From NCBI RefSeq assembly GCF_003600835.1, contig NZ_NQYC01000001.1, positions 3,619,001 to 3,683,000 on the forward strand: 64,000 nucleotides of DNA, read 5' to 3'. Positions within the stretch are counted from its first letter, which is position 1. The number at the start of each line of letters is the position of its first letter. The DNA comes from Bacillus sp. PK3_68 (GTDB lineage Bacteria > Bacillota > Bacilli > Bacillales > Domibacillaceae). Below, piece by piece: positions 42,358 to 51,944 of the stretch. The position numbers and the translations under genes were made by a program. The notes beneath the pieces were generated by a model. That model was given only the letters and a program-made list of their open reading frames with translations, ran no database searches and was not told the DNA's origin.

Positions 42358-44754
42358 ATGGGGAAAAAGAAGCGGAATTCAACGTTGCTTTCAAGTTGGG
42401 CTGCCAGCGCTATTGCAGCGTCGGCCATATTTACGGGAGGTTTTGTAAGCGCTAACATTTATCCTTCAGCTGCCTCTGCAGCGGCAATCGAGTCTCCAGA
42501 CATAGATGTAAATATTATTAACGAAGACCGCATTGCCAAGAGTTTAAAAGATCGGGGACTGCTGGCGAAAAATGCTTCTCCGGCAGAAACTCAGAAGGCA
42601 GTAAAGCAATATATCAAGAAAAAGCAAGGGGAAAAACAGCCTGGCAATCATAAGAAATATACGGATGAAAAATACGAAAAATTTGACAAAAAAACGAAGG
42701 ATTTTTTAACAAAGCAAAAAGATAAACTCGCGAAGCAGCTTAATAAAGGCCATGAAAACTTTAAAAAAGGAAAACCAAACGGCGCCGTGAAGGTAAATCC
42801 TGCCAAACAAGCAAACTATAATGGGAGCGTCCGCCAGGATAAAGTGTTGGTTCTATTAACTGAGTTTAGCGATTTTAAACATAATAATGTCGTTCAAGAA
42901 GATGGTTATATGTTTGCGGATGATTTTAATAAAGAGCATTATGAAAAATTAATGTTTGGCGATCAGGAATTTACTTTGTTTAACGGAGATAAAGTAAAGA
43001 CGTTTAAACAATTTTACGAGGAGCAGTCCGGGGGCAGCTACACAGTAGACGGCACGGTATCTGACTGGTTAACACTTCCGGGAACGGCCAGGGAATATGG
43101 AGATGATAATCCAAACGGCGGTCATGATAACATGGATCCAAAAGGACCGCGTGACCTCGTGAAAGATGCTTTAAATGCAGCGGTCGCTTCGGGTATTGAT
43201 TTATCTGAATATGATCAATTTGACCAATATGATCTCGACGGAGATGGAAACTTAAATGAACCGGATGGACTCGTTGATCATTTAATGATTATTCATGCAG
43301 GTACCGGTCAGGAAGCTGGCGGCGGCAAACTTGGTGACGACGCGATTTGGTCACACCGCTGGACTCTTGATGGAGTTTATCCTGTTCAAGGTTCGCAAGC
43401 GAAGGTGGATTATTGGGGCGGAAACATGGCTGCATTTGACTATACGATCCAGCCTGAAGACGGAGCTGTTGGTGTATTCGCGCATGAATTCGGTCATGAT
43501 TTAGGGTTGCCGGACGAATATGATACCCAGTATACAGGGCATGGCGAACCGATCGCCTCCTGGTCGATTATGAGCGGCGGTAGCTGGAACGGAAAAATCG
43601 CCGGTACCGAGCCAACAAGCTTTTCCCCGCAAAATAAAGAATTTTTCCAAAAAGTAATGGGTGGCAATTGGGCCAATATAACTGAAGTGGATTATAAGGA
43701 TATAGACAAAAGCGGCCTGGCTTTTATTCTTGACCAGAGCGTGACCAAGTCCAAAAATCCAGGCATTGTAAAAGTGAATTTGCCACAGAAAACCGTCCAA
43801 GGCATTGCCCCGCAATTTGGTGAAAAGTATTATTACAGCACAAAGGGAGATGACCTTCACACAACGTTAACTTCACCAGAGTTTGATTTAACGGCAGCCA
43901 AAACAGCCGTGTTTGATTATAAAGCCTATTATGATATTGAATTTGACTATGACTTCTTGAATGTGAAGGCCGTTACGAATGATGGACAAGAAGTTATCAT
44001 TGATACCATTGGCGATGAAGATACAGCCGGCGATACCCGAGCTGAATCTTCTAAGGGACAGTGGGTGGACAAGTCTTATGATTTGAGCGCATTCGCCGGT
44101 AAAAAGGTAAAGCTTGTTTTTGAATATGTGACAGATGGCGGTTTGTCTCTTGATGGCTTCGCTCTTGATAACGCCACGCTTACAATTGATGGCAAAGTAG
44201 TTTTTGCGGATGATGCGGAAGGAACGCCTAAGTTCACAACTGATGGCTTTGAAGTATCCAACGGAACATTCCAGAAAGCCAATTACTATTATTTAGAGTG
44301 GAGAAATTATGACGGTTCAGACAAGGCCCTGATGCACTCTCGGGGAGTAGCTTATAATACCGGGCTCGTCGTATGGTATGGGGATGACAGCTACATGGAT
44401 AACTGGACAGGTGTTCATCCTGGAGACGGATTTCTCGGCGTAGTGGATTCCCACCCGGAGGCCATTGTCGGCACGTTAAACGGACAACCGAGCATTAATC
44501 AGAGCACGCGCTATCAAATCGCTGACGCGGCTTTCAGCCTAGACAAAGCACCGGGCTGGACAATCGATTCTCCAACACGCGGATTCTATCATTATAAAGG
44601 ATTAAACGGTGTTCCTACATTTGACGATGCCAGAAAGTATATCAATCAAATGATTCCAGATGCTGGCCGTAACGTGCCAAACTACGGCTTGAAATTCCAG
44701 GTTATCGGCGAAGCAAAAGACAACTCGGCAGGGGCCGTATGGATTCACAAATAA
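42358..44754 (+). CDS. inhA: Immune inhibitor A-type M6 metalloprotease
   Basis: Secreted zinc protease of 798 residues related to B. thuringiensis InhA, which degrades host antibacterial peptides and, in spore formers, exosporium proteins. It has a signal peptide (to about residue 42), a Lys-rich propeptide, and the catalytic domain with [17 protein letters not shown] (zinc site H376-E-x-x-H380). Later come a VEG/MAM-like region and a C-terminal domain. Acidic repeat-like [16 protein letters not shown] near 287 probably binds calcium. GGGGGT site before the ATG. Flanked by unrelated genes, so it is a single unit. Confidence 0.94.
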   Translation: MGKKKRNSTLLSSWAASAIAASAIFTGGFVSANIYPSAASAAAIESPDIDVNIINEDRIAKSLKDRGLLAKNASPAETQKAVKQYIKKKQGEKQPGNHKKYTDEKYEKFDKKTKDFLTKQKDKLAKQLNKGHENFKKGKPNGAVKVNPAKQANYNGSVRQDKVLVLLTEFSDFKHNNVVQEDGYMFADDFNKEHYEKLMFGDQEFTLFNGDKVKTFKQFYEEQSGGSYTVDGTVSDWLTLPGTAREYGDDNPNGGHDNMDPKGPRDLVKDALNAAVASGIDLSEYDQFDQYDLDGDGNLNEPDGLVDHLMIIHAGTGQEAGGGKLGDDAIWSHRWTLDGVYPVQGSQAKVDYWGGNMAAFDYTIQPEDGAVGVFAHEFGHDLGLPDEYDTQYTGHGEPIASWSIMSGGSWNGKIAGTEPTSFSPQNKEFFQKVMGGNWANITEVDYKDIDKSGLAFILDQSVTKSKNPGIVKVNLPQKTVQGIAPQFGEKYYYSTKGDDLHTTLTSPEFDLTAAKTAVFDYKAYYDIEFDYDFLNVKAVTNDGQEVIIDTIGDEDTAGDTRAESSKGQWVDKSYDLSAFAGKKVKLVFEYVTDGGLSLDGFALDNATLTIDGKVVFADDAEGTPKFTTDGFEVSNGTFQKANYYYLEWRNYDGSDKALMHSRGVAYNTGLVVWYGDDSYMDNWTGVHPGDGFLGVVDSHPEAIVGTLNGQPSINQSTRYQIADAAFSLDKAPGWTIDSPTRGFYHYKGLNGVPTFDDARKYINQMIPDAGRNVPNYGLKFQVIGEAKDNSAGAVWIHK

Positions 44755-44830
44755 CTAAGAGCGGGCTGCCGTTATAGCAGCCCGTTTTTGCTGTTTAAGT
44801 GGTCTTGGGAGAGCAACCGATGTTTAAAAA

Positions 44831-45004
44831 TTACTTTTCCTCAAGGCCCTCAATAGATACAACACGGCTGACGTCATGCGTCCCCCTTGCTTGAATGGTT
44901 GCCAGATTTGAATGTTTATCAACGCTTTCAATCCAAACAGGGATGCCACTGTAGTGAACAGGGATATCCTTCTCCGATTCTAGAACTTCAAGTACGCGTT
45001 TCAT
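44831..45004 (-). CDS. sspH: H-type small acid-soluble spore protein
   Basis: A 57-codon frame: MKRVLEVLESEKDIPVHYSG, then IPVWIESVDKHSNLATIQAR and VVSIEGLEEK at the end. This matches SspH-family SASPs in length, in the central YSGIPVWIESVD segment (family FQGMPVMIQHVD) and in the terminal SLEE-like end. GAGGTGG lies three to four bases before the ATG. It follows an alpha/beta-type SASP gene by 21 bases on the same strand, so both are likely expressed together in the forespore. Confidence 0.82.
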   Translation of the reverse strand: MKRVLEVLESEKDIPVHYSGIPVWIESVDKHSNLATIQARGTHDVSRVVSIEGLEEK

Positions 45005-45025
45005 TTCCACCTCTTCACCTCATTC

Positions 45026-45274
45026 CTATGAACGCAGGTTCTTTTTTGCCATGTTGATCAGTTCTCGGACCATGGAACCGCCTAGGCGCCCGCCAATTTG
45101 ACCGGCTTCTTCAGAAGTAAGCTTGCCATTGTATCCTTCTGTTAGCGGAACCCCTACTTCTTTTGCAGCTTCAAACTTGGCAGCTGCCGGGTCACTGGCA
45201 TTTACGACTTCTGCCTTCAAGTTGTCTAGCGCTTGTTTTGCTTCAGGAACAAGAATTTTGTTTTTTCTCGACAT
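45026..45274 (-). CDS. Alpha/beta-type small acid-soluble spore protein
   Basis: DNA-binding SASP of 82 residues that protects spore DNA and is degraded on germination. The GPR protease site is AKFEAAKEVGV. The two conserved DNA-contact stretches are LVPEAKQALDNLKAEVV and LTSEEAGQIGGRLGGSMVRELINMAKKNL, the latter carrying the hallmark GGxLGGxMVR. Two ATGs lie close together; the second (45274) has GGAGG at seven bases and is preferred. First gene of a pair with the H-type SASP. Confidence 0.94.
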   Translation of the reverse strand: MSRKNKILVPEAKQALDNLKAEVVNASDPAAAKFEAAKEVGVPLTEGYNGKLTSEEAGQIGGRLGGSMVRELINMAKKNLRS

Positions 45275-45387
45275 GTGCATTCCTCCTTTTAGCTGTTCAA
45301 TGTTACTATGCCCGATAAGTTGTTATCGTATAGGCTAGTGTCCAGTTTGCTGGCTATACTAATGGAAAAGGAAAGGAGAGCTAACAA

Positions 45388-45579
45388 ATGGGCGCGATTG
45401 AACGCAATGGCTATCGGTTTGTACCGGAATACAGCGTAATTAAGCAAAATGGGGCTATTCACGTCTACCGGGAGGGAGAATTCGTAGAAGAGATTCTCTT
45501 TGATTTCTCTGGAGACTTTGCTGAACATAATCAAATAGAGGAATTAGTTAACCATTATTGCAAAGAGCATAATATTTAA
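45388..45579 (+). CDS. DUF5370-type small protein, YbxH-like
   Basis: A 63-residue acidic protein: MGAIERNGYRFVPEYSVIKQNGAIHVYREGEFVEEI, then FSGDFAEHNQIEELVNHYC (in parts). Length and the motifs GYRF-PE-S and HNQIEELVN resemble B. subtilis YbxH as I recall it. Function unknown. AAAGGAGAG site. Divergent from the SASP genes. Confidence 0.65.
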   Translation: MGAIERNGYRFVPEYSVIKQNGAIHVYREGEFVEEILFDFSGDFAEHNQIEELVNHYCKEHNI

Positions 45580-46016
45580 AGAACCATGAGTTCATGATCT
45601 GGAGAAAATCCTTAAAAAGAAGCGGTATGAATTGGTTAGTTTGATAAACTGTTTGTTTTTCATTTCTTAAATAAAAAGAGCGGGCAAATCTTCTGGGAGA
45701 TTGTCTGCTCTTTTTAGATGAAGCTATGTGGAGATATCATTGGGAAGGCGAGGAAGAAATTCGCACGGTCGATTTATTGAACTTCCTATCTTCTGCAGGT
45801 GTCTAATCAGTTAAAATCGAGAATGACTATCATGGTATAAATGAAAGAAACCCATTACCGACTCACTCAGCATCCTCATATGATGATCAATAACCGGGCG
45901 GATGTTTCCTGATTAGATAAGCTTTTTCCGCATCTATCCTATTGTGTTTGTCCACTCCAATAACTGAAGAGTGACATATACTGCCGTATAGCGTATGAGG
46001 GTATGGGGGTGAGAAC
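45580..46016 (+). other. Gap with terminator, no further gene seen
   Basis: A terminator at 45673-45716 (AAAAAGAGC...GCTCTTTTT with inner pairing GCAAATCT/AGATTGT) ends the YbxH-like gene. The remaining 300 bases show no supported frame on either strand. Confidence 0.6.
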
Positions 46017-46274
46017 ATGTCAGTTGAACGTTACTATGGACTTTGCCAACGATATAGAGGAAGAGCTGTTGAGATTAGAACACATGATGGAAGAATGCAC
46101 AGAGGGATTATTCAACATGCGAATAATCATAAAGTCTTTATCCGCCCTATTAGCGGTGCACGTAACTTAGGCGGTTTTGGTTATGGAGCGTACGGCTATG
46201 GTTCAGGATTTGGCTATGGAATTGCATTAGGCGCCATTGCTACTCTTGCTTTACTTCCATTTTTCTTTTGGTAA
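46017..46274 (+). CDS. Small protein with Sm-like N-terminus and Gly/Tyr-rich tail
   Basis: An 85-residue protein. The first half (YYGLCQRYRGRAVEIRTHDGRMHRGIIQHANNHKVFIRP) looks like a short beta-barrel of SH3/Sm type. The second is GFGYGAYGYGSGFGYG followed by a hydrophobic C-terminus ending FFFW, probably one membrane segment. GGGGGTGAG site. Gly/Tyr-rich tails of this sort recur in Bacillus spore proteins, so a spore role is suspected, not shown. Confidence 0.65.
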   Translation: MSVERYYGLCQRYRGRAVEIRTHDGRMHRGIIQHANNHKVFIRPISGARNLGGFGYGAYGYGSGFGYGIALGAIATLALLPFFFW

Positions 46275-46478
46275 TTCGATAAACCAATGCAAAAAGGTAA
46301 TAAATATGTATACCGTTTTTGTTCACGGATTAGGCGGACTGCTTTGCATCAAGAAAGCACAAATAGAATGTTGTGCACATAGAGGGATTCGCTTAGCTAT
46401 ATGTAGTTTATGAAAAATAAGCAGGAAGGTGTCTGTCAGGCGGCATTTTAAAGACATCTTTCTGCTTATTTGGCATGT

Positions 46479-47282
46479 TCATTTTCTCCATAAGTCCGCA
46501 GAGATTTTAGCGATGACTTCAGAAGGAAGTTCCATTAACTCGTCAGTTGTTTGCCCGGTGTCATTAAGGTAGTTTTGGACCAAGTAATAGCCAATGCAAT
46601 AACCGGCCATTTTTGGATAGAAACGAAAGCCATACAGCAGGCTGTTATGTTTGCGGTGAGACTTGGGTACATGTATGTTGGGAAGAATAATGTGCTGCCA
46701 GATTTTTTCTAACTCCTTATTTGAATAGTATGATGTCCAGGCTGAAACCAGTCCGTCTCCCAATCTCTCCCGAACAGCATGCTCTGCTAATCCTTCCATG
46801 ATCATGGTATCCAATAAGCTAAAATCTTCTTCATCTTTTTTATATTTTTCTAATCGGCAAACATGGTGGTATTCATGAGTCAGCAATGCCTTTATCTCTT
46901 CCTCTGTATTGCTTTCAGAAATAAATAAAAACAATTTATCTTTAAAAGCTAAGCCGGCCTTTTCATTCGGTTTATTTGGGTTTCTCCGTTCCTTCGTGTT
47001 TAACGGCAAAATAAAGATAGGGACTTCGGGGCCTTGCCATTTTGCTTGAAGCTGCTGTTCTTCCTGTTCAACTATCTTCCATACATTATTTTTTTGCAGG
47101 CTTGTTAAAAACGCCCGATCGTTTTTCACTGGTTGGCGGTACATCCCATGAAGTGTCAGATAATCATAAATTTCAGCAGCTGAAACTCCGTTAAAGTAAT
47201 CCGTTATCTTCTCGCATATTTCCAGAGGTTTCTTATATGAATTTAGCAGCCACTCATCGGTTCGAATAACGCTCACATCCAT
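46479..47282 (-). CDS. DUF2268-type predicted zinc protease, YjaZ-like
   Basis: A 267-residue soluble protein with a zinc-metalloprotease signature LLTHEYHHVCRL (about residues 134-145) and a downstream MIMEGLAEHAVRE supplying the third ligand. The C-terminal segment GYCIGYYLVQNYL is conserved in DUF2268, to which B. subtilis YjaZ belongs. No signal peptide. Substrate unknown. Shine-Dalgarno GGAGGAGAATGG partly overlaps the start. Confidence 0.85.
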   Translation of the reverse strand: MDVSVIRTDEWLLNSYKKPLEICEKITDYFNGVSAAEIYDYLTLHGMYRQPVKNDRAFLTSLQKNNVWKIVEQEEQQLQAKWQGPEVPIFILPLNTKERRNPNKPNEKAGLAFKDKLFLFISESNTEEEIKALLTHEYHHVCRLEKYKKDEEDFSLLDTMIMEGLAEHAVRERLGDGLVSAWTSYYSNKELEKIWQHIILPNIHVPKSHRKHNSLLYGFRFYPKMAGYCIGYYLVQNYLNDTGQTTDELMELPSEVIAKISADLWRK

Positions 47283-47435
47283 TCTCCTCCAACAGTCAAT
47301 TTATCTAACAAGATATGCTTGTTTTTGATAAGTGTTCCCGTTTGCCAAACTGTAATTTTTGGAACGTCGGGGTACATACCCTTTCAGAAACGAATCACTT
47401 GAATACTATGGAATAAGGCATAAAAAGGAGGTGCG

Positions 47436-47666
47436 ATGCTAATGTTTTTTGGACCAAGACGCCCAATGGATCCTTATTCGCCTGTTTCAAGGCGCCCGCT
47501 CGGAAGGGCTCAACAACCGCCACAACGACCACGGGGAGGATTACTGTCTTTGCTGCAGGATCAAGAGGGGAACTATGATTTTGAAAAAATTACAGCAACT
47601 GCCCGGCAATTGAATGGGATATACAGCCAAGTAAGCCCGATGATCTCTAAATTTATGAAGAAATAA
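47436..47666 (+). CDS. YppG-like small protein
   Basis: A 76-residue protein with a Pro/Arg/Gln-rich N-terminal half (FFGPRRPMDPYSPVSRRP) and a helical C-terminus (LLSLLQDQEGNYDFEKITATARQ...SPMISKFMKK). The second half resembles the YppG/YqfQ family of coat-associated proteins. Two close ATGs follow AAGGAGGTGCG; the first is taken. Function not established. Confidence 0.62.
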   Translation: MLMFFGPRRPMDPYSPVSRRPLGRAQQPPQRPRGGLLSLLQDQEGNYDFEKITATARQLNGIYSQVSPMISKFMKK

Positions 47667-47747
47667 GGTAGGAATATACGCTTCAAGCTAAAAAACTGAC
47701 AAGGATAACAGAAGCTAATAAGCTAGCTAAAGGATGGGGGAAACGGG

Positions 47748-48461
47748 TTGGCTAACGCGTATCTTGATTGTCTGGCAATGTTGGGCGTAGGAGGAGCGCA
47801 TCCGGGAGGACTTCAATTAACCAAAAAGATGTTGGCAAAGGTAGAGATAGATAGAACAAAGACTGTTCTTGATATTGGCTGTGGTACCGGCCAAACTTCC
47901 GCATACATGGCCGAAAAGTACAAATGCCGGGTGACGGCTGTTGATTCAAGCAAAGTAATGGTAGAGAAGGCAAATAACAGATTTTTAACTTTGGATTTAC
48001 CAGTTACAGCTGAAGTAGGCGATGCACAAAATTTGCTGTTTCCTGATGCCGCATTCGATGTGATTCTTTCTGAATCAGTCATTACTTTCACTAATCTGGG
48101 CTCAACCATTTCAGAGTTCAAAAGAGTTTTAAAGCCGCGCGGCCAATTGCTTGCGGTTGAAATGGTATGCGAGCAGCCACTTCTCAAAGAAGAGCAGCGA
48201 GAAATAACAGACTTTTATGGATTTACCGGTTTGTTTACGGAAGAAGACTGGTCGATTGCCTTTCAACAAGCTGGATTCACTCGTGTAACCATTGAAAACT
48301 ACCAACCGCATGATGATGAACAGGATCTAGAACAGGCAGCTGATTTTTCACTGTCAGAACATATTGACGAGGAGTTTTTCGAGATTTTCCAAGAGCATGA
48401 GTATTTAACAATAAAGTATAGAGAAAAGCTGGGATTCCGTATGTTTATATGCGGCCTTTAA
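47748..48461 (+). CDS. SAM-dependent methyltransferase (class I)
   Basis: A 237-residue enzyme with a Rossmann methyltransferase core: motif I TVLDIGCGTGQTSAY (about 40-54), motif II VTAVDSSKVMVEKA, motif post-II VGDAQNLLFPDAAFDVILSES and FKRVLKPRGQLLAVEMVC. TTG start with GGGGG upstream. The C-terminal part (about 140-237) is acidic and variable. The substrate is unknown; the fold is that of UbiE-like enzymes. Stands alone. Confidence 0.85.
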   Translation: MANAYLDCLAMLGVGGAHPGGLQLTKKMLAKVEIDRTKTVLDIGCGTGQTSAYMAEKYKCRVTAVDSSKVMVEKANNRFLTLDLPVTAEVGDAQNLLFPDAAFDVILSESVITFTNLGSTISEFKRVLKPRGQLLAVEMVCEQPLLKEEQREITDFYGFTGLFTEEDWSIAFQQAGFTRVTIENYQPHDDEQDLEQAADFSLSEHIDEEFFEIFQEHEYLTIKYREKLGFRMFICGL

Positions 48462-48747
48462 GCTGATAAAGAACCGTCTAGGTGCTATCTCTGGCTAGTA
48501 AGAGTTGACAGATATCATTTGAGGAGCAGTTGGGTAACACCAGCACATTAATATGCGTAATAAGCAAGAAATTTTGTGCTCGACATTTTTCAAACGATAG
48601 CAGAAAGCTTGCTGTTTTATGTGAAAGGCAGCTCCAACACATAAGTTAGTTAAAATAATCATTTTAACGAAATTTCGTCTCTCCTAAGGACTCATTAATT
48701 ATTCAAATTTTTTCTTGGAACATATCTTATATCAGGAGGGATGAGAA

Positions 48748-49014
48748 GTGATTAACTGGAAACTAAGATTTAAGAATCCAACGTGGGTCATGAGCTTTGT
48801 TGCTCAATTATTGATCGTTGCACAGCTAATTGTTGGAGGATTAAATCAAATGGGTGCTATTGATTTCACATGGACTGATCAAATAGACACCTGGCTCCTG
48901 GGAGTTGTTAATGCTGTATTGGTTGTCCTTGCCATGTTAGGGATCGTACAGGATCCTACAACCCAAGGCTACTCAGATAGCGAACAAGCCAAAAACTATA
49001 AGGAGCCTAGGTAA
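48748..49014 (+). CDS. Phage holin, phi-LC3/Phage_holin_1 type
   Basis: An 88-residue membrane protein: MINWKLRFKNPTWVMSFVAQ, two helices, then GIVQDPTTQGYSDSEQAKNY. This matches the phi-LC3 holin family closely, including the D-P-T-T-x-G-x-SDS-x-QA end. GTG start after GGAGGGATGAG. No endolysin or other phage gene is nearby; its own terminator follows at 49033. Such orphan holins occur in Bacillus as prophage remnants or recruited lysis genes. Confidence 0.88.
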   Translation: MINWKLRFKNPTWVMSFVAQLLIVAQLIVGGLNQMGAIDFTWTDQIDTWLLGVVNAVLVVLAMLGIVQDPTTQGYSDSEQAKNYKEPR

Positions 49015-49032
49015 AGGATTCAGGCAGTTTTT

Positions 49033-49062
49033 GAGCCCATTATTTTAATGGGCTCTTTTTTT
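49033..49062 (+). terminator. Terminator of the holin gene
   Basis: Perfect stem GAGCCCAT/ATGGGCTC with a 7-base loop and seven or more Ts. Confidence 0.85.
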
Positions 49063-49174
49063 ATAGCAGAAAATGGTACATAGATGAAAGGGGAAGAAAC
49101 TTTTAAAAAGCAGTTTTCTTCCATAATTAATTGAAAACCATTCCATAAATTTTTAAAAGTAGACTTGTTCATTT

Positions 49175-49816
49175 CTACACTTCTAAGTCTAACAGCTCTT
49201 TCAAACTATTAATCACTTGATCAGCTTGCTTTAATTCAGACGGATGAGCAAAGTCAAAATTCACACCAATGGCTAGGAGGCCATTGTCTTTTGCTGCCTG
49301 GATATCCGATAACCGATCTCCAACAACTACTCCGTTTTTAATTCCGTTTTCTAAAATGATTCTTTTAACCAAGTCAGATTTATGTCCGGATGGGATAGAT
49401 TGGATGCTATATGTATGTTTAATGAATCGGTTTAATTTATAGGTATCCGTAATGGCTTGTAGATATTCTTTTTGGCCGTTGCTCGCTATGTATAAAGTAT
49501 ATTTTGTACTCAATGCTTCCAAAATGTCTTCAGCATCAGGGTAGAGGGCTCCCTTCTGGCCTTTTATCAGTTCGATAAGCTGAAGATGGAAAAATTCATT
49601 GCTTTGCCGATGGGTTTCTATAGAGTGATGGGGACAAAGAGTTTCCCATACAACGGGCAGGGGGACACCCATAATCTCACGATATTGCTCAATCGGTATC
49701 TGACCAGTCCACAAGCCATTTTTACGAAGTTCTTCAAAAACTTTTTCCAATGCTCCTTCTAAAATTAAATTAGTTTGAAACAAAGTGCCGTCCATATCAA
49801 ATATCATTGCCTTCAT
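49175..49816 (-). CDS. HAD-superfamily hydrolase (phosphoglycolate phosphatase-like)
   Basis: A 213-residue phosphatase. HAD motif I is IFDMDGTLFQT (nucleophile Asp), motif II lies in LYIASNGQKEYL, motif III is the Lys in HKSDLVKR, and motif IV is VVVGDRLSDIQAAKDNG. The cap between about 20 and 90 is helical, as in the PGP/beta-phosphoglucomutase group. ATG at 49816 is chosen because AAGGAG lies eight bases upstream and the family starts there. Substrate not predictable. Confidence 0.88.
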   Translation of the reverse strand: MKAMIFDMDGTLFQTNLILEGALEKVFEELRKNGLWTGQIPIEQYREIMGVPLPVVWETLCPHHSIETHRQSNEFFHLQLIELIKGQKGALYPDAEDILEALSTKYTLYIASNGQKEYLQAITDTYKLNRFIKHTYSIQSIPSGHKSDLVKRIILENGIKNGVVVGDRLSDIQAAKDNGLLAIGVNFDFAHPSELKQADQVINSLKELLDLEV

Positions 49817-49992
49817 TGGGAGTCTCCTTTTCACCATAATCATAAGTTTTGCTGCCGTTATTTAAAAGGGTTTCTCCCTTATCCTACATCATTAACAGTT
49901 AAAAAGCTTTGAGGAGCTTTATAGTCAGGAGGGGAAGTTTTTAATTGCAATAGCAAAGAGTGTAGGGGACACATTGGATAGACATCAGCACA

Positions 49993-50307
49993 ATGGTAGT
50001 AGACTTTTTAGCCAACCCGCGATTGGCGGATTATGATATTTCTTCTCTAGAAGTGAGTGCCAGTGGTTATTGGCGAGCGGCTTTATGAACGAACAGGGCA
50101 GCGTTATGCGGAGGAATATGGCTTATCAGAAATCATGGTACTTTAATCCGCCAGACAGGACAAGGAGGAGAGCTCGTTGTTTGCGGTTCGCGAGTATTTT
50201 TCGATTACGATAATCGCCCCGATGAGAATAAACAGGTGCACATGAAACTCGATGGGGAATGCTTCTTCCGCACCGGTGACATCGAATTATATAATATAGC
50301 CCCATAG
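49993..50307 (+). pseudogene. Remnant of a long-chain acyl-CoA synthetase
   Basis: Degenerate pieces in several frames follow the AMP-binding enzyme order: MVVDFLANPRLADYDISSLE..., then GERLYERTGQRYAEEYGLSEIM (the YGLTE adenylate motif), then GGELVVCGSRVFFDYDNRP and LDGECFFRTGDIELYN (the FRTGDI motif). Stops and frame changes are numerous, N- and C-terminal parts are missing, and the changes are not limited to homopolymers, so this is true decay. It lies in the 585-base gap between the HAD gene and the ECF sigma gene; the rest of that gap shows nothing else. Confidence 0.7.
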
Positions 50308-50401
50308 CCTCCATTGATAAATCAAAAATTTTTCTTTACTTCATTTAAGTGTATACATTTATTATTACTTATTCGTTGTATAAGTATAGGGAGGACAAAA
50401 G

Positions 50402-50893
50402 ATGAAAAAAGAAAATATGTTAGCCTCCTATCTTATCAATTTAGGAGAGGAAGTGTTCGATTTATTACTAGCGAAAGGAGCTAAAAAAGAAGATGCAGAA
50501 GATATCATTCAAAACACCTTTTATAAAGTTTACACATTGCTGGATGACCTAACAGAGGACAATATCCGTCCCTGGTTCTTTAGAGTAGCACTCAATGAAT
50601 ACATTGACTTGAAAAGGAAAAAGGAGCAACAAAACATCTATTTAACCGAGAAGATTTATTTAAAGTTACAACATACAGACCATGAATTTGATGCCATTTT
50701 AAATAAGGATGAGATTTTCTATTTACTAAAAGACATAAAAAAGGAATATAAAGAAATTTTCTTTTTAAAGTATTACTATGGTTTTTCCTATGAAGAAATT
50801 GCTCCTATTTTAGACATTAAAGTAGATAGTGTAAAGCAAAAATTATATCGCGCACGTAAATTTATTCACTCAAAAATAGGAGGAAAATATTAA
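50402..50893 (+). CDS. ECF-type RNA polymerase sigma factor
   Basis: A 163-residue sigma-70 family protein with region 2 (GAKKEDAEDIIQNTFYKVYTLLDDL...IRPWFFRVALNEYIDLKRK) and region 4 (ILNKDEIFYLLKDIKKEYKEIFFLKYYYGFSYEEIAPILDIKVDSVKQKLYRARKFIH, in parts). No region 3. AGGGAGGAC site. The stop overlaps the ATG of the next gene (TAATG), a typical sigma/anti-sigma coupling. Confidence 0.92.
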   Translation: MKKENMLASYLINLGEEVFDLLLAKGAKKEDAEDIIQNTFYKVYTLLDDLTEDNIRPWFFRVALNEYIDLKRKKEQQNIYLTEKIYLKLQHTDHEFDAILNKDEIFYLLKDIKKEYKEIFFLKYYYGFSYEEIAPILDIKVDSVKQKLYRARKFIHSKIGGKY

Positions 50894-51804
50894 TGGATAG
50901 TTCGTTAAATGGAGCTTTAAAAAGAGCTAAACGAAAACAACTCTTAAAAATTATCATTACCTCAATTATTGTCGTACTCATTTCATTGCCCATTCTTTAT
51001 AAAACGGGGAATTACTTTGCAGCAAAAAGTTCTGAAAGACTTCATGACGAGCTTTTCTTACATAATGTCATCGCTGAACCCAATATTCAAGTCGATTCTC
51101 AGGTAACGAGCAATTCATCCATGTTTGGTGGTAACATTGTGACAAATCGTTCTAAAAATATTAATGGCTATTTAGTTCAATGGAGCACACTTACAAGTTC
51201 GTATGATTGGCTTCGTACCAAAGTTGATTACAATGAGTTAATACCAGGATTTTATTGGTCTGACAGAGAGTTCTATGAGTATGATAAACAAACAAAGAAC
51301 AAAGTTGCGACATTTTATCATCCATCTATTCAAAAGTATTATGATGGAGTACAAAATGAACTAGGGGACATTTCACGGATGAAGAACTATGTTGCGGAAG
51401 TTGCCATTTCCTTTAATCAACCTTATACCTTGGAAGAAATTCAAGCAAAAATTCCTGATAATTTAAACATTGTATGGTTGTATATGGCATCACCAATGGT
51501 AGATGAAAGTAAAGGGCCTGCTGGCATGCCAGTTTATGGGTTTGACCCATCTAATTCACCGGAAGAGGCATACAACAGCTTTATTGATTCACTCAAAAAA
51601 TACGATGCAGCTGGAGATAACAAAACAATCCAGAAGTTTTTAAATCTAAATAAAAATAAACAGTTTGATGAAGTGAAAATTTTAGGAGCAATGCTGACGG
51701 GGCAAACCCAAAATTTCAAGGCTTTGGAAAATCAAGATTTTGTTCGAGGTGCTTCTGTAGGGGCTACTGCGCAAATCGTCCCGTATATTAAACCGAAGAA
51801 ATAA
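50893..51804 (+). CDS. Membrane-bound sigma-factor regulator (anti-sigma)
   Basis: A 303-residue protein with a short cytosolic N-terminus (MDSSLNGALKRAKRKQLLK), one membrane helix (about 18-38) and a large outer domain (about 45-303). It resembles the Sigma_reg_N/Sigma_reg_C proteins encoded beside ECF sigma genes in Bacillus. The short cytosolic part probably binds the sigma factor. The extracellular part has segments such as VDESKGPAGMPVYGFD that may sense the inducing signal. Translationally coupled to the sigma gene. Confidence 0.82.
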   Translation: MDSSLNGALKRAKRKQLLKIIITSIIVVLISLPILYKTGNYFAAKSSERLHDELFLHNVIAEPNIQVDSQVTSNSSMFGGNIVTNRSKNINGYLVQWSTLTSSYDWLRTKVDYNELIPGFYWSDREFYEYDKQTKNKVATFYHPSIQKYYDGVQNELGDISRMKNYVAEVAISFNQPYTLEEIQAKIPDNLNIVWLYMASPMVDESKGPAGMPVYGFDPSNSPEEAYNSFIDSLKKYDAAGDNKTIQKFLNLNKNKQFDEVKILGAMLTGQTQNFKALENQDFVRGASVGATAQIVPYIKPKK

Positions 51805-51809
51805 TAGGC

Positions 51810-51842
51810 AAGAGACCAGAAGGATATCTGGTCTCTTTTTTT
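51810..51842 (+). terminator. Terminator of the sigma/anti-sigma operon
   Basis: AGAGACCAGA/TCTGGTCTCT perfect stem, six-base loop and seven Ts. Confidence 0.85.
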
Positions 51843-51944
51843 GTTAATCTGTCCTTTCGTAGCTGGACGAAGACCTTATAGGCAGCTTCGACCAGCTATT
51901 TTTCTTATCAGACAGCACAAGTATTCAATTATTAACTGCTTGCT

